Counted from the stretch's first letter, positions 8,949 to 20,313 are shown. The stretch is 57,051 nucleotides of DNA from Pseudomonadota bacterium (GCA_021783995.1 JAJXTH010000012.1:1-57051), one strand, 5' to 3'. The notes: a model not told the origin generated them from the sequence alone. Numbers and translations are program-made.

Positions 8949-10024
8949 CCCTGGCGCAATGGCTGTCACAGGATGTCAGGTTTTTCAGCGTGTTCAATTA
9001 CATCACGCTGCGCACCGTGCTTGCGGCGATGACGTCGCTCGTGATCTCTTTCATGGTGGGACCAGCGATGATACGCAAGCTGACGGCCTACAAGATAGGT
9101 CAGTCCGTGCGCACGGACGGACCGCAGACGCACCTGGTCAAGGCGGGCACGCCCACCATGGGCGGCGCGCTGATCCTGACCTCTGTTGCCATCACCACGC
9201 TTTTGTGGGGCGAGTTGCGCAATCACTACGTGTGGGTCGTGCTGTTCACCACGCTGGGCTTTGGTGTGATCGGCTGGGTCGATGATTATCGCAAGGTGGT
9301 GCACAGAAATCCCAAGGGCTTGTCGGCCAAGGCCAAGATGTTCTGGCAATCCGTCATCGCGCTGATCGTCGGCGCTTATCTTTGGCATACCGCAACACTC
9401 CCGGCGGAAACGGAAATGATCGTGCCCTTCATGAAGCTCTGGGTGTTTCCGCTGAGCGCAGCGGCGTTCATCGCTCTGGCCTATTTCGTGATCGTCGGCA
9501 CGAGCAATGCGGTGAACCTGACGGATGGACTGGATGGCCTGGCGATCATGCCGACCGTGATGGTGAGCGGCGCGCTGGCGATATTTTCCTATGTGGCGGG
9601 CAATGCGGTGTTTGCGAAGTATCTGGGGATACCTTACATACCCGGGGCAGGCGAGCTCGCCGTGTTCTGCGGCGGCATAGCCGGCGCGGGACTCGCCTTC
9701 CTGTGGTTCAACGCCTATCCGGCTGAAGTCTTCATGGGCGACGTGGGCGCGCTTGCGCTGGGTGCGGCGCTGGGTGTGGTCGCGATGATCGTGCGCCAGG
9801 AACTCGTGTTGTTCATCATGGGTGGCGTTTTCGTGGTGGAGACACTTTCGGTGGTGATCCAGGTCGCCTCCTTCAAGATCACGGGGAAGCGCGTGTTCAG
9901 GATGGCGCCACTGCACCATCACTATGAACTCAAGGGATGGAAGGAAACGCAGGTGGTGGTGCGCTTCTGGATCATCACGATGCTGCTGGTGCTTCTGGGT
10001 CTGGCAACCCTGAAACTGAGATGA
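8939..10024 (+). CDS. mraY: Phospho-MurNAc-pentapeptide transferase MraY
   Basis: A 361-residue polytopic membrane enzyme (about ten transmembrane helices) that transfers phospho-MurNAc-pentapeptide to undecaprenyl phosphate, forming lipid I. Hallmarks are [13 protein letters not shown], the [10 protein letters not shown] loop with catalytic aspartates, and the histidine-rich [14 protein letters not shown] 8939 follows GGAAGAGAG; an upstream in-frame ATG would lie deeper in murF. It overlaps both murF (10 bp) and murD (ATGA). Confidence 0.97.
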   Translation: MLLALAQWLSQDVRFFSVFNYITLRTVLAAMTSLVISFMVGPAMIRKLTAYKIGQSVRTDGPQTHLVKAGTPTMGGALILTSVAITTLLWGELRNHYVWVVLFTTLGFGVIGWVDDYRKVVHRNPKGLSAKAKMFWQSVIALIVGAYLWHTATLPAETEMIVPFMKLWVFPLSAAAFIALAYFVIVGTSNAVNLTDGLDGLAIMPTVMVSGALAIFSYVAGNAVFAKYLGIPYIPGAGELAVFCGGIAGAGLAFLWFNAYPAEVFMGDVGALALGAALGVVAMIVRQELVLFIMGGVFVVETLSVVIQVASFKITGKRVFRMAPLHHHYELKGWKETQVVVRFWIITMLLVLLGLATLKLR

Positions 10025-11451
10025 AGCAGATGCCCAAAGACACGAAAAACATCCTGCACATGAAGCGCCCGGATGCGACCGGGAAGACGGTGCTTGTGCT
10101 GGGGCTTGGAGAGACCGGATTATCCATGGTGCGCTGGTTTTCAGAAAAGGGTACAAGCTTGCGCATTGCGGACAGCCGTTTGAATCCGCCCGGTCTGGAA
10201 GAGGCGGCGCGACTCGTAAAACCGGAAGAGATCCATTGCGGAGAATTTGACGATGCGCTGCTGGAAGGTGTGGGCATGATCGCGATGAGTCCCGGTGTGC
10301 CCATTGCAGATCCCTTCGTTAGGAAGGCGATGGCATCGGGAGTTCATGTGGTCGGGGATATCGAAATCTTTGCGCAGCATTTGTCGGAAACGGAAAGCCG
10401 GGCACAGGTGATCGCGATCACGGGCTCGAACGGCAAGACCACGGTCACCAGCATGGTTGAATTTCTGTGCAAGGCAGTCGGCAGGAATGCGGTGGCTGCA
10501 GGCAACATCTCTCCTGCAGTGCTCGACGTTGTGATGGATCGCAAGGACAAACAGCCTGAAGTCTGGGCGCTCGAGCTTTCCAGCTTCCAGCTTGAAACGA
10601 CGGAAAGTTTGAGGGCGGATGCGGCTGTCGTGCTCAACATCAGCGAGGACCATTTGGACCGCTATGCAGGCATGGATGAATATGCGGACGCGAAGGAGCG
10701 CATATACCACGGCTGCCGCGTGCAGATATTGAACCGTGACGATGCACGCTGCATGAAGATGATACGGAAAGGTAAGCCATCCATCACATTCGGCCTTTCC
10801 ATGCCAGAAAACGATGCAGACTTCGGCATCGAAAAGGAAGGCGGAGAAATCTGGCTGGTGAGAGGCCGTGAGCGCTTGATCAAAACATCGGAACTGCAGA
10901 TAGCAGGGTTGCACAACGCCGCGAATGCGCAGGCTGCTCTGGCATTGTGCAGCGCGACAGGTCTACCCATGCCAGCGATGCTCGAGGCGCTGAAGCGCTT
11001 CAAGGGTCTTGCGCATCGCGTCGAGTTCGTCACATGCATCAACGATGTGAGTTTTTACGACGATTCCAAGGGAACAAACGTCGGTGCGACAGTCGCAGCG
11101 CTGGAAGGGCTGGGATGCAAATCAGTGTTGATCGCAGGCGGCATTGGCAAGGGCCAGGATTTCTCTCCATTGAAGCCTGCAGTGATGAAACACGCGCGCG
11201 CGGTCGTGCTGATAGGGCAGGATGCGCCGCTGATCGAAGCTGCGTTGAAGGAGTGCTCAGTCCCTGTGCTGCGCGCAAACGACATGAGAGAGGCGGTACT
11301 TGAGGCGACAAGGCAGGCCAGGCCCAAGGATGCGGTTCTGCTTTCACCTGCCTGCGCGAGTTTCGACATGTACAGGAATTATGCGCATCGCGCGGAAGTC
11401 TATGTCGGGGAAGTGCTGAAACTGGACAAGGAGGTCGCATGGCTTCACTAG
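10021..11451 (+). CDS. murD: UDP-MurNAc-L-alanine:D-glutamate ligase MurD
   Basis: A 476-residue Mur ligase that adds D-glutamate to UDP-MurNAc-L-Ala. It shows the N-terminal nucleotide-binding [14 protein letters not shown], the P-loop [13 protein letters not shown] and the C-terminal [23 protein letters not shown] 10021 overlaps the mraY stop (ATGA); an ATG at 10060 is an alternative that would drop 13 variable residues. It overlaps ftsW by 13 bp. Confidence 0.95.
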   Translation: MKQMPKDTKNILHMKRPDATGKTVLVLGLGETGLSMVRWFSEKGTSLRIADSRLNPPGLEEAARLVKPEEIHCGEFDDALLEGVGMIAMSPGVPIADPFVRKAMASGVHVVGDIEIFAQHLSETESRAQVIAITGSNGKTTVTSMVEFLCKAVGRNAVAAGNISPAVLDVVMDRKDKQPEVWALELSSFQLETTESLRADAAVVLNISEDHLDRYAGMDEYADAKERIYHGCRVQILNRDDARCMKMIRKGKPSITFGLSMPENDADFGIEKEGGEIWLVRGRERLIKTSELQIAGLHNAANAQAALALCSATGLPMPAMLEALKRFKGLAHRVEFVTCINDVSFYDDSKGTNVGATVAALEGLGCKSVLIAGGIGKGQDFSPLKPAVMKHARAVVLIGQDAPLIEAALKECSVPVLRANDMREAVLEATRQARPKDAVLLSPACASFDMYRNYAHRAEVYVGEVLKLDKEVAWLH

Positions 11452-12602
11452 TCAGAACGAGGACGCCGCTGCCTCAGGCGCAGTTCGACAATCTCCTGAT
11501 CTGGGTTTTCATCGCGCTCTTGTCGATAGGTCTTGTGATGGTCTATTCATCCTCCATTGCCACTGCGGAAGGAAGCAAGTTCACCCATCACCAGGCAACC
11601 TATTATCTTGTGCGGCACGGCATGTTCATTTTTGTAGGCGTTCTGGCAGGCGCGTTCGCATTTCAGTTGCCGGTGCAGACCTGGCAGACCTATGCACCCT
11701 ATCTGTTTGGGGCGGGTGCAGCCCTCTTGATTCTGGTTCTGATACCGCATGTGGGGCGTGAAGTGAACGGCAGCCGGCGCTGGCTTTCCCTGATGGTGAT
11801 CAATCTGCAGCCCTCGGAACTGATGAAGCTGTTTTCGGTGTTGTATGCTGCCGATTATGCGGTGCGCAAGGGTGCGATAAAACATCTGTTCGTCAAGGCG
11901 TTCCTGCCGATATTCGGGGTGATGGTGGGGGTGGGATTCCTGCTGCTTCAGGAGCCGGACATGGGTGCATTCGTCGTGATCCTTTCCATCGCGATCGCGA
12001 CGCTTTGGCTGGGCGGCTTCAACGTCAGGATATTCGGCGCGCTGTTGTTGGCACTTCCGTTGGCATTTGCAGCGTTGATCCTGTCCTCCCCATACCGGTT
12101 GCAGCGCGTGATCGGATTCATGAATCCCTGGGCCGACCCCTATGGCAAGGGCTATCAGTTGAGCCATGCACTGATCGCGTTCGGTCGCGGTGAATGGCTG
12201 GGCGTGGGGCTGGGAGGCAGCGTGGAGAAGCTGTTTTATCTGCCGGAGGCTCACACAGATTTCCTGATGGCTGTGATCGCCGAGGAGCTGGGACTGGCTG
12301 GCGTGATATCGGTCGTGCTGCTGTTCGGTCTTCTGGTGATGCGCTCATTCCAGATCGGGCGACATGCTGCTTTTCTGGAACGTAATTTTTCGGCGCTGGT
12401 CGCGCAAGGCATAGGCGTATGGATAGGCGTACAGGCGACGATCAACATCGGCGTGAATATGGGGATACTGCCCACCAAGGGACTGACGCTGCCATTTCTT
12501 AGCTTCGGTGGAAGCGGTGTGGTGATGAACTGCATCGCCGCGGCCATATTGCTCAGGGTCGATTATGAGAATCGACGCATCGCCAGGGGGCTGCCGGTAT
12601 GA
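11439..12602 (+). CDS. ftsW: Septal peptidoglycan glycosyltransferase FtsW (SEDS family)
   Basis: A 387-residue SEDS-family membrane protein with about ten transmembrane helices, the polymerase partner of FtsI at the septum. The conserved loop near the C-terminus, [17 protein letters not shown], and the [12 protein letters not shown] segment are present. ATG 11439 sits 5 bp behind GGAGG and overlaps the end of murD. The stop overlaps murG (ATGA). Confidence 0.96.
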   Translation: MASLVRTRTPLPQAQFDNLLIWVFIALLSIGLVMVYSSSIATAEGSKFTHHQATYYLVRHGMFIFVGVLAGAFAFQLPVQTWQTYAPYLFGAGAALLILVLIPHVGREVNGSRRWLSLMVINLQPSELMKLFSVLYAADYAVRKGAIKHLFVKAFLPIFGVMVGVGFLLLQEPDMGAFVVILSIAIATLWLGGFNVRIFGALLLALPLAFAALILSSPYRLQRVIGFMNPWADPYGKGYQLSHALIAFGRGEWLGVGLGGSVEKLFYLPEAHTDFLMAVIAEELGLAGVISVVLLFGLLVMRSFQIGRHAAFLERNFSALVAQGIGVWIGVQATINIGVNMGILPTKGLTLPFLSFGGSGVVMNCIAAAILLRVDYENRRIARGLPV

Positions 12603-13660
12603 GCCGCTCAATCATGATCATGGCGGGCGGCACCGGAGGGCACATATTTCCGGCGCTGGCCGTGGCCGACGTGCTGAAAGCGCAGGACTGGAAGATCACA
12701 TGGCTGGGTGCGCCCGGCAGCATGGAAGCGGAACTCGTGCCCAGACACGGTTACGAGATGGCTTTGGTGCGTTTTTCAGGACTGCGCGGCAAGGGTGTGC
12801 TGCGCAAGCTTCTGCTGCCCTTCAACCTGATGATCGCATTGTGGCAGAGTGCTGTAGCGCTCTTCCGATACAGGCCGGACGTGGTGTTGGGCATGGGCGG
12901 CTACATCACCTTTCCGGGCGGGTTGATGGCGTCACTGCTGCGCTGCCCGCTGGCGATACACGAGCAGAATTCCATCGCGGGATTGAGCAACAGGGTCCTT
13001 GCGCATCTTGCAGGCAAGGTGATGAGCGGATTTCCGGATGTGCTGCCCGGCGCAATCTGGTGCGGCAATCCGGTGCGCAGCCGGATCGAAGCGCTTGATG
13101 AGCCGGAAATGCGCTATGCCGGACGAAAGGGTGCGCTTGAACTGCTGGTGGTGGGGGGCAGCCTGGGCGCGCAGGTCTTGAATGACACGGTGCCTCGCGC
13201 GCTCGCCCAGCTGCCCGCAGATGTCAGGCCCAGGGTATTGCACCAGTCCGGACGCAGCAATCATGCAGCCGTTGTTGCGTTGTACCGCGAGTTGGGCGTC
13301 GAGGCGGACATCAGGCCATTCATCGATGACATGGCTGAGAGCTATGCAAATGCGGACCTGGTGATCTGCAGGGCGGGTGCGCTGACGGTGGCAGAGCTTG
13401 CGGCAGCAGGAGTAGCGAGCTTGCTCGTGCCCTTCCCGTTTGCAGTGGACGATCACCAGACGCATAACGCGCGATTCCTGAGCGATAGAGATGCTGCAAT
13501 ATTGCTTCCTCAATCCGGGCTGACTGCGATGAAGCTCGCGGAGATGCTGATGGGGCTGAGCCGGGAAAAACTTGCGGAGATGGCTTTGAGGGCGCGCAGC
13601 ATGGCAAAGGCGCAGGCCGCAGAATCGGTGGCGGAGATATGCAAGGGGATGGCGGGATGA
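12599..13660 (+). CDS. murG: UDP-GlcNAc:lipid I N-acetylglucosaminyltransferase MurG
   Basis: A 353-residue GT-B glycosyltransferase that converts lipid I to lipid II on the cytoplasmic face of the membrane. It has the N-terminal [12 protein letters not shown] loop, the middle [11 protein letters not shown] loop and the nucleotide-binding [17 protein letters not shown]. The start overlaps ftsW, and the end overlaps murC (ATGA). Confidence 0.96.
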   Translation: MSRSIMIMAGGTGGHIFPALAVADVLKAQDWKITWLGAPGSMEAELVPRHGYEMALVRFSGLRGKGVLRKLLLPFNLMIALWQSAVALFRYRPDVVLGMGGYITFPGGLMASLLRCPLAIHEQNSIAGLSNRVLAHLAGKVMSGFPDVLPGAIWCGNPVRSRIEALDEPEMRYAGRKGALELLVVGGSLGAQVLNDTVPRALAQLPADVRPRVLHQSGRSNHAAVVALYRELGVEADIRPFIDDMAESYANADLVICRAGALTVAELAAAGVASLLVPFPFAVDDHQTHNARFLSDRDAAILLPQSGLTAMKLAEMLMGLSREKLAEMALRARSMAKAQAAESVAEICKGMAG

Positions 13661-15057
13661 GGCACAAGATCAAGCGCATACACTTCGTGGGAATCGGCGG
13701 CTCCGGGATGAATGGCATAGCCGAGGTGATGTACAACCTGGGCTTTGGCGTGAGCGGTTCGGACATTAGCGAAAACGCGGTCACCAGAAGGCTCATCGGA
13801 CTCGGCATGACGGTGAGCATCGGCCACGACGAGAAAAATATCGACGATGCTGACGTGGTGGTAGTGTCGACAGCGGTGAGCAAGGACAATCCCGAGGTGA
13901 CGGCGGCACGCGAGCGTCGCATCCCCGTCGTGCCGCGCGCGATGATGCTGGCAGAGTTGATGAGATTGCGCCAGGGTATTGCTGTGGCAGGCACGCACGG
14001 CAAGACCACGACGACATCTCTTACCGCAAGCGTTCTGGCCAGAGGCGGTTTCGATCCAACTTTCGTGATAGGCGGAAGGCTGAACAGCAGCGGTGCGAAT
14101 GCAAAACTTGGCACAGGGGAATTCATCGTCGTTGAGGCGGACGAATCGGATGCCTCCTTCCTTTATCTGCAGCCGATACTGGCGGTGATCACCAACATCG
14201 ACGCGGATCACATGGAAACCTATGGGCACGATTTCGCCAGGCTCAAGCAGGCATTCGTGGATTTCGTCGAGCACCTCCCCTTTTACGGACGCGCGATGCT
14301 TTGCGTGGACGATGCCAATGTTCGCGAAATCCTGCCCAGAATCACCAAGCCTGTGACGACCTATGGCTTCGACGAGTCGGCACAGATCCGCGCTGTGAAC
14401 GTACGGGCGGCTGGGGGACAGATGCTGTTCACGGCGCAATGCCGCCAGAACGGCACGCCCAAGGATCTTGACATCACCCTCAATCTTGCAGGCAACCACA
14501 ATGTGCTCAATGCGCTCGCCGCAATTTCGATTGCGCTCGAAGTGGGCGTCGCGGATGAGGCGATCGTTGCCGCGCTTCGTGAATTCGAAGGAGTGGATAG
14601 AAGATTGCAGCGCTATGGGGAGATAGCGCTGCCTGAAGGCGGAAGCTTCACGCTTATAGACGATTATGGCCACCATCCTGCGGAGATGGCTGCCACCTTG
14701 AGCGCAGTGCGCGGCGCTTTCCCTGGAAGGCGTTTGCTGCTGGCCTTTCAGCCGCACCGTTACACCAGGACGCGAGACCTGTTCGAGGATTTCGTGAAGA
14801 TACTCTGCAGCGTGGATGTGCTGGTTCTGACGGAGGTGTACGCGGCAGGCGAGACACCTCTGGTGGCGGCGAACGGGCGCGCGATGATGCATGCGCTTCG
14901 CCTGGCCGGACAGAGCGAGGCGGTGTTCGTCGAGAACATCGCAGACATGCCGGCGGTCGTGATGCAGCAGGCGAGAAACGCGGACGTTGTGCTGACGATG
15001 GGGGCGGGATCCATAGGCAATGTGCCCGCGATGATCAAACAGATGGCCAAGTCATGA
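13657..15057 (+). CDS. murC: UDP-MurNAc:L-alanine ligase MurC
   Basis: A 466-residue Mur ligase that starts the stem peptide. It has the N-terminal [13 protein letters not shown], the P-loop [12 protein letters not shown] and the [13 protein letters not shown] motif. ATG 13657 overlaps the murG stop; the longer frame beginning at 13639 lies within murG. Full family length, and the end overlaps murB (ATGA). Confidence 0.96.
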   Translation: MRHKIKRIHFVGIGGSGMNGIAEVMYNLGFGVSGSDISENAVTRRLIGLGMTVSIGHDEKNIDDADVVVVSTAVSKDNPEVTAARERRIPVVPRAMMLAELMRLRQGIAVAGTHGKTTTTSLTASVLARGGFDPTFVIGGRLNSSGANAKLGTGEFIVVEADESDASFLYLQPILAVITNIDADHMETYGHDFARLKQAFVDFVEHLPFYGRAMLCVDDANVREILPRITKPVTTYGFDESAQIRAVNVRAAGGQMLFTAQCRQNGTPKDLDITLNLAGNHNVLNALAAISIALEVGVADEAIVAALREFEGVDRRLQRYGEIALPEGGSFTLIDDYGHHPAEMAATLSAVRGAFPGRRLLLAFQPHRYTRTRDLFEDFVKILCSVDVLVLTEVYAAGETPLVAANGRAMMHALRLAGQSEAVFVENIADMPAVVMQQARNADVVLTMGAGSIGNVPAMIKQMAKS

Positions 15058-16136
15058 ACATGATGACAGAAGACAGACAATTGAAGACAGGAAACAGCAT
15101 TGCCGCTTTTCGGCAAGCTGTCGATTCGGGCCTGGCCAGGCTGACCGGTATTCAGTCCTCAGTTCTCAGCCCTCTGCCTTCTGGCTTGCGCGGGAGCCTG
15201 AAGCTCGACGAGCCGATGAGCCGTCATACCAGCTGGCGCGCCGGCGGTGTTGCAGAAAGGTTCTATCAGCCCGCCGATCTCGATGATCTGCGCGCATTTA
15301 TGCAGAGCCTGCCTGCTGGCGAGCCGATCGTGACTGTTGGGCTGGGCAGCAATCTGCTGGTGAGAGACGGGGGTATAAAGGGCACTGTCATCTTGTTGCA
15401 CGGCGCGCTTCGCGAATTGCGCCTTGCGGAAAACGGATCGATCTATGTGCAGGCCGGCGTACCAGGCGCAAAACTTGCGCGTTTTGCCGCCATGCATGAC
15501 ATGAGCGGCGCCGAATTCTTTGCCGGCATACCGGGAACGGTGGGCGGCATGCTGGCGATGAACGCAGGGTGCTATGGCAATGAGACCTGGAACTGCATAC
15601 AAGAGGTCGAAATTGTGACGAGACTGGGCGAGCTTCTGCTGCGCAGGCCTGAAGAGTATGAGATCGGCTATCGTCATGTCGAAAGAATTGAGGCACGGGG
15701 GGAGAGGAGCGCGCGCGCGTCCCCCACAGGCAAAGTTGAGGACATTACCTCAAACCTCGAGCCTCAATACCATGAGCTGTTTGCGGGTGCGCGGATGAGA
15801 TTCGCCCCGGGAAATGGCGATGAAGCGAGAAGGAAAATCAAGGAGCTGCTCGGCAAGCGGATTGCAAGCCAGCCATTGAATCTGCCCAATGCGGGCTCGG
15901 TGTTTCGCAATCCTCAAGACGATCATGCTGCCAGGCTGATCGAACTAACCGGTCTGAAGGGCAAGAGGATAGGCGGAGCAGAGGTGTCCGAGAAACATGC
16001 AAACTTCATCGTCAACAGGGGGGGGGCAAAGGCGAAGGATATCGAGGAGCTGATTTCCCTGGTGCAACGCGAAGTGAAAGAGAAAACGGGCGTGCTGCTG
16101 CACCCCGAAGTGAGAATTGTCGGCGAGCACGAATAA
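15054..16136 (+). CDS. murB: UDP-N-acetylenolpyruvylglucosamine reductase MurB with heptad-derived insertions
   Basis: A 360-residue FAD enzyme that reduces UDP-GlcNAc-enolpyruvate to UDP-MurNAc. The catalytic core is intact: [45 protein letters not shown] and [11 protein letters not shown]. Two parts are unusual. The first ~42 residues before [11 protein letters not shown] are an extension carrying two heptanucleotide arrays (15066-15100, 15150-15184), and about 25 extra residues lie between GYRHVER and LFAGARMRF, ending in a third array (15745-15772). Core motifs outside these parts look normal, so the protein is probably functional. The start overlaps murC; a later start cannot be excluded, but no better ribosome site is seen. 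The stop overlaps the ddl start (TAATG). Confidence 0.92.
   Translation: MNMMTEDRQLKTGNSIAAFRQAVDSGLARLTGIQSSVLSPLPSGLRGSLKLDEPMSRHTSWRAGGVAERFYQPADLDDLRAFMQSLPAGEPIVTVGLGSNLLVRDGGIKGTVILLHGALRELRLAENGSIYVQAGVPGAKLARFAAMHDMSGAEFFAGIPGTVGGMLAMNAGCYGNETWNCIQEVEIVTRLGELLLRRPEEYEIGYRHVERIEARGERSARASPTGKVEDITSNLEPQYHELFAGARMRFAPGNGDEARRKIKELLGKRIASQPLNLPNAGSVFRNPQDDHAARLIELTGLKGKRIGGAEVSEKHANFIVNRGGAKAKDIEELISLVQREVKEKTGVLLHPEVRIVGEHE
15066..15100 (+). repeat. Heptanucleotide array at the 5' end of murB
   Basis: ACAGAAG, ACAGACA, ATTGAAG, ACAGGAA and ACAGCAT run in tandem over 35 bp within the first codons of murB. The unit is close to the reverse complement of the CTTCTGG/CCTCAGT type found 50 bp further on. 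Confidence 0.75.
15150..15184 (+). repeat. Second heptanucleotide array in the murB N-terminal extension
   Basis: ATTCAGT, CCTCAGT, TCTCAGC, CCTCTGC and CTTCTGG in tandem, again five units and 35 bp, immediately before the conserved MurB core begins. Confidence 0.75.
15745..15772 (+). repeat. Third heptanucleotide array in murB
   Basis: TTACCTC, AAACCTC, GAGCCTC and AATACCA in tandem; the shared core is (A/G)CCTC every seven bases. It codes for part of the extra loop after GYRHVER. Confidence 0.6.
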
Positions 16137-17077
16137 TGAACAGACAGAATTCTGAATCCCCAGTCTTCAATCCCGCTTCCTTCGGCAAGGTTGCGGTGCT
16201 TTTCGGCGGACGATCTGCAGAGCGCGAAGTTTCACTCAAAAGCGGAGCTGCAGTGCTAGCAGCGCTTCAAAGAAGCGGCGTGGATGCGCATGCATTCGAT
16301 CCTGCGGAGCGCAGCTTGCAGGAACTTGTGAACGATCGCTACGATCGTGCGTTCATCGCGCTGCACGGACGCTTCGGCGAGGATGGCACGGTTCAGGGCG
16401 CACTTGAGCTCATGGGCATGCCCTACACGGGAAGCGGCGTGATGGCTTCGGCTCTGGGGATGGACAAGTGGCGCAGCAAACTCGTATGGCAGGCGGGAGG
16501 CCTGCCTGTCCCTGAATATCTGATGCTGGAGGAGAGCAGCAAGGATGTCGTCGAAAAACTGGGGCTCCCGCTCTTCGTCAAACCTGCAAACGAAGGCTCG
16601 AGTGTCGGCATAACCAAGGTCAAGAACAAGGATGATCTGTCGCAAGCCTACCTGCATGCCGCCCAATACGACAGGCTGGTGATCGCGGAGCGCTATATCG
16701 GGGGCGGGGAATTTACCGTTGCGATACTGGGTGACAAGGCGCTGCCCGTGATCAGGATAGAGCCTGCCTCCGAATTCTATGACTATGAGGCGAAGTATCT
16801 GCGCAACGATACGCGCTACCTGTGCCCATCCGGGCTCGATGCTGAAATGGAAGGTGAGATGCAGCGGCTTGCCGAGAGGGCATTTGCGCTGATAGGCGCG
16901 CAGGGCTGGGGACGAGTGGATTTTCTGATGAGCGAAACAGGGCAGCCCTACGTGCTGGAGATCAACACATCGCCTGGCATGACGGATCACAGCCTCATGC
17001 CGATGGCTGCGCGAAATGCAGGAATCGGTTTTGAAGAGCTGGTGCTGCGCGTATTGGAGCTTGCCCATGTGGGATAA
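16136..17077 (+). CDS. ddl: D-alanine--D-alanine ligase
   Basis: A 313-residue ATP-grasp enzyme that makes the D-Ala-D-Ala used by Mur[21 protein letters not shown] opens the conserved part, and [23 protein letters not shown] and [17 protein letters not shown] are intact. The first ~13 residues ([13 protein letters not shown]) precede the usual start of the family and are encoded by a heptanucleotide array (16139-16173). Alternative starts after the array lack an ATG, so the extension is probably translated. It overlaps murB by one base and ftsQ by 11 bp. Confidence 0.95.
   Translation: MNRQNSESPVFNPASFGKVAVLFGGRSAEREVSLKSGAAVLAALQRSGVDAHAFDPAERSLQELVNDRYDRAFIALHGRFGEDGTVQGALELMGMPYTGSGVMASALGMDKWRSKLVWQAGGLPVPEYLMLEESSKDVVEKLGLPLFVKPANEGSSVGITKVKNKDDLSQAYLHAAQYDRLVIAERYIGGGEFTVAILGDKALPVIRIEPASEFYDYEAKYLRNDTRYLCPSGLDAEMEGEMQRLAERAFALIGAQGWGRVDFLMSETGQPYVLEINTSPGMTDHSLMPMAARNAGIGFEELVLRVLELAHVG
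16139..16173 (+). repeat. Heptanucleotide array at the 5' end of ddl
   Basis: AACAGAC, AGAATTC, TGAATCC, CCAGTCT and TCAATCC run in tandem over 35 bp directly after the ddl start codon. Units are degenerate, but the 7-bp period and array length match those in murF and murB. Confidence 0.6.
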
Positions 17078-17801
17078 CGCGTCCCTGCTCGCAAGGATCG
17101 CAAATTTCCTGCTGGGGCTGAGCGCTCTCGCCATCCTGTACGGGACGGTGCATTACATCGTGCATCTGCCAGCGCTGTTGCCGGTGAAGACGGTGAGGCT
17201 GGCGAATACGCCTGAGCGCATATCGGATGCCGTGGTGCTTGAAGTGGTAAGACGTGGTGTGCAGGGAAATTTCCTGACGGTGAACATAGAAAAGCTCAGG
17301 GTTGCGTTACAGGCGGTACCCTGGGTTAAAAGCGTCAGCATAAGTCGCCAATTTCCGGACAGCCTGGTGCTGAAGATAGAAGAGCATCAGCCGGTGGCGC
17401 GCTGGAACGATGATGCACTGGTGGACAAGCAGGGCGAGGTCTTCGTTGCTGAAACATCCATGCAGCTTCCGAGATTCATAGGGATAGACGGCAGCTCTGC
17501 GGAAGTGCTGGACGAGTACGGAAAGTTCAGCGAACAGCTTGCAGTGCTTAATCTGAAGGTGTCGCAGATCGTGTTTTCCGCAAGGCATGCGTGGCAGCTT
17601 GGCTTGAGCAACGGCACGGTGGTCGAGCTGGGTCGGGAGGCGCTGCAGGAACGAGTGGAAAGGTTCGTGGCCTATCGGAAGAGCATGGATGATGCGGCGA
17701 AGATGGGCGATGGAAAGCAGAAGGCAGAAGGCCAGGAAGTGGTGGACATGCGTTACCGGCATGGATTCGCGGTGAGGGTGATAGGAAAGGCGGAAGGATG
17801 A
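17067..17801 (+). CDS. ftsQ: Cell division protein FtsQ
   Basis: A 244-residue bitopic membrane protein with one transmembrane helix (about residues 11-33), a POTRA domain ([19 protein letters not shown] onward, with [20 protein letters not shown]) and the FtsQ domain, which binds FtsB/FtsL. ATG 17067 overlaps the ddl stop. Near the C-terminus, residues about 215-227 ([12 protein letters not shown]) are encoded by a heptanucleotide array (17712-17739) that enlarges a loop before the conserved [10 protein letters not shown] strand. Confidence 0.93.
   Translation: MWDNASLLARIANFLLGLSALAILYGTVHYIVHLPALLPVKTVRLANTPERISDAVVLEVVRRGVQGNFLTVNIEKLRVALQAVPWVKSVSISRQFPDSLVLKIEEHQPVARWNDDALVDKQGEVFVAETSMQLPRFIGIDGSSAEVLDEYGKFSEQLAVLNLKVSQIVFSARHAWQLGLSNGTVVELGREALQERVERFVAYRKSMDDAAKMGDGKQKAEGQEVVDMRYRHGFAVRVIGKAEG
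17712..17739 (+). repeat. Heptanucleotide array in ftsQ
   Basis: GGAAAGC, AGAAGGC, AGAAGGC and CAGGAAG in tandem over 28 bp, in frame, encoding a hydrophilic loop. Confidence 0.65.
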
Positions 17802-17868
17802 ACGAAGCGAATGTCAACGACAGAGCAGGGAAAACCTTGATTCTGTCTTCCGGAACGGAGCGTACGCA

Positions 17869-19092
17869 ATGAGCAGAAACAAGGAAACGAAGAACCTAGT
17901 GGTGGGGCTCGATATAGGCACGTCGAAGATCGTGGCGATCGTCGGCGAGGTCAAGGCCGACGGTGCGCTTGAAGTCATCGGCATGGGCATGCATGACTCA
18001 TCAGGGATGAAAAAGGGCATGGTGGTGAACATCGAGGCGACGGTGGGCGCGATACAGCGTGCGCTGGAAGAAGCGGAGCTGATGGCCGACTGCAAGATCA
18101 CTTCGGTGCATACCGGCATCGCAGGCAGCCATATACGCAGCTCGAACTCGCGCGGCATGGTGAAGATCAAGGACAAGGAAGTGACGCAGGCCGACATAGA
18201 GCGCGTGCTCGAGACCGCAAGCTCCATCAGCCTGCCTGCCGACCAGCAGACGTTGCATGTGCTGGAACAGACCTTCAGCATAGACGGGCAGGACGGCATC
18301 AAGAAGCCGCTGGGCATGAGCGGGATGAGGCTGGACGTCGAGGTTCACATCGTGACTGGAGCCGAGGCGGCGGTGCAGAACATCATGAAGTGCATACATC
18401 GCTGCGGTCTCGAAGTGAACGAGCTGATACTGCAGCCTCTGGCATCGAGCCGGGCGGTGCTGGCCGACGACGAGATGGATCTGGGCGTATGCCTAGTGGA
18501 CATAGGGGGCGGCACGACGGATATCGCAGTGTTTACCGGCGGATCGATACGCCATACCGCGGTGATTCCGATCGCGGGAGACCAGATCACCAATGACATC
18601 GCGATGGCCTTGCGCACGCCAACGCAGGATGCGGAGGACATCAAGATAAGGCACGGCTGCGCACTCCGCCAGCTGGCGGATGACGGATCCATCGAGGTGC
18701 CTGGGGTCGGCGAGCGCGGCCCGCGCATGTTGTCCAGACAGACGCTTTCAGAGGTGATAGAGCCGCGCGTCGAGGAACTCTATTCGCTGGTGCAGGCGGA
18801 GCTCAGGCGCAGCGGGTTCGACGACCTGCTCTCTTCAGGCATCGTGATCACAGGTGGCAGCAGCGCAATGCAGGGTATGGTCGAGCTGGGCGAGGAGATA
18901 TTCCACCTGCCTGTGAGGCTCGGCATACCCAGATATGTAGGTGGGCTTTCGGAAGTGGTGAAGACCCCGCGCATGGCGACCGGGGTCGGGCTGCTGCTTT
19001 ACGCGCTTGATTATCACAGGCGCAACGAGGAGACGCGCCAGCAATCGAATTCGTTCAAGGATCTTTTGGCAAAAATGAAGTCGTTGTTTTAG
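17869..19092 (+). CDS. ftsA: Cell division protein FtsA
   Basis: A 407-residue actin-like ATPase that tethers FtsZ to the membrane and recruits later division proteins. Nucleotide-binding motifs VGLDIGTSKIVAIVGE and VDIGGGTTDIAVF are present, with the FtsA-specific 1C domain between them, and the C-terminus ends in an amphipathic membrane helix (FKDLLAKMKSLF). Unlike its upstream neighbours it does not overlap: a 67-bp gap separates it from ftsQ, with GGAG ahead of ATG 17869. Confidence 0.97.
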   Translation: MSRNKETKNLVVGLDIGTSKIVAIVGEVKADGALEVIGMGMHDSSGMKKGMVVNIEATVGAIQRALEEAELMADCKITSVHTGIAGSHIRSSNSRGMVKIKDKEVTQADIERVLETASSISLPADQQTLHVLEQTFSIDGQDGIKKPLGMSGMRLDVEVHIVTGAEAAVQNIMKCIHRCGLEVNELILQPLASSRAVLADDEMDLGVCLVDIGGGTTDIAVFTGGSIRHTAVIPIAGDQITNDIAMALRTPTQDAEDIKIRHGCALRQLADDGSIEVPGVGERGPRMLSRQTLSEVIEPRVEELYSLVQAELRRSGFDDLLSSGIVITGGSSAMQGMVELGEEIFHLPVRLGIPRYVGGLSEVVKTPRMATGVGLLLYALDYHRRNEETRQQSNSFKDLLAKMKSLF

Positions 19093-19149
19093 TTTGATGG
19101 ATGGTCATGTTCTGGCCGGGTTGAATTTTGTTACGTTAAGGGGGTAGCG

Positions 19150-20313
19150 ATGTTTGAAATCATGGAAGCACAATCTCAGGATGCAGTCATCAAGGTGATC
19201 GGTGTGGGCGGGTGCGGCGGCAATGCCGTCGATCACATGATCGATCAGGGCGTGCAGGGCGTCGAGTTCATCGTGATCAACACGGATGCGCAGGCGTTAA
19301 ACCGCAGCAAGGCGCGCACGCAGTTGCAGATAGGCGCGGCGATCACGAAGGGACTGGGTGCTGGCGCAAAGCCTTCCGTTGGCAAAGCAGCAGCCGAGGA
19401 AGATCGCGAGCGCATCAAGGAGCTGATCGATGGCGCTAACATGGTGTTCATCACGGCAGGGATGGGCGGCGGGACAGGTACGGGTGCTGCGCCCATCGTC
19501 GCGCAGATCGCGCGCGAGATGAATATCCTGACCGTCGCGGTGGTCACCAAGCCCTTCGTCTATGAAGGCAACAGGATGCGTTATGCCGCAGAAGGCATCA
19601 AGGCACTGCACGAGCATGTGGATTCCCTGATCATCGTGCCCAATGCCAAGCTGATGGAAGTTCTGGGCAAGGATGTCACCGTGCCTGAAGCGTTCAAGGC
19701 AGCGAATGGCGTATTGCAGGGTGCGGTGGCAGGAATCGCGGAAGTCATCAACGTGCCAGGGCTCATCAACGTGGACTTTGCGGACGTGCGCACGGTGATG
19801 TCGGAAAACGGCATGGCGATGATGGGATCCGCGATTGCATCCGGGCCGGATCGCGCAAAAATTGCCGCAGAGCGCGCGATCGCAAGCCCCCTGCTTGAGG
19901 ATGTGGATATGACGGGTGCGCGCGGCGTCCTTGTCAACATCACTTCATCGAGCTCTCTCAAGGTGAGCGAGATGGAAGACGTGATGGCCTGCGTGCAGTT
20001 TGCCGCAGAAGAGGCGACGGTGATACTGGGTTCCGTATTCGACGAGTCCATGGGCAGCGAGTTGCGCGTGACCGTGGTTGCGACCGGGCTGGGCGGACCG
20101 CTGGAGCGCAAGATGGCCAAGCCCGAAGTGGTGTATGTGGACCAGGACTACAAGAGGACAGGCACGCACGATCAGCCGGTGGGCGTCAACTACGGTGAAC
20201 TCGAGATGCCGACCATCATGCGCACAGGCCGCCGCGCCGCAGTGGATGCGATGGAGAAATCGGGCATGGATACCTATGATATTCCTTCGTTCCTGCGCAA
20301 ACAGGCGGACTGA
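19150..20313 (+). CDS. ftsZ: Cell division GTPase FtsZ
   Basis: A 387-residue tubulin homologue forming the Z ring. The GTP-binding signature GGGTGTGAAP, the N-terminal VGGCGGNAVDHM and the C-terminal conserved peptide YDIPSFLRKQ, which binds FtsA, are all seen. A 57-bp gap with a GGGGG ribosome site precedes the ATG at 19150, consistent with higher or separate expression; I cannot place a confident promoter there. It faces anmK with only 14 bp between stops. Confidence 0.98.
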   Translation: MFEIMEAQSQDAVIKVIGVGGCGGNAVDHMIDQGVQGVEFIVINTDAQALNRSKARTQLQIGAAITKGLGAGAKPSVGKAAAEEDRERIKELIDGANMVFITAGMGGGTGTGAAPIVAQIAREMNILTVAVVTKPFVYEGNRMRYAAEGIKALHEHVDSLIIVPNAKLMEVLGKDVTVPEAFKAANGVLQGAVAGIAEVINVPGLINVDFADVRTVMSENGMAMMGSAIASGPDRAKIAAERAIASPLLEDVDMTGARGVLVNITSSSSLKVSEMEDVMACVQFAAEEATVILGSVFDESMGSELRVTVVATGLGGPLERKMAKPEVVYVDQDYKRTGTHDQPVGVNYGELEMPTIMRTGRRAAVDAMEKSGMDTYDIPSFLRKQAD

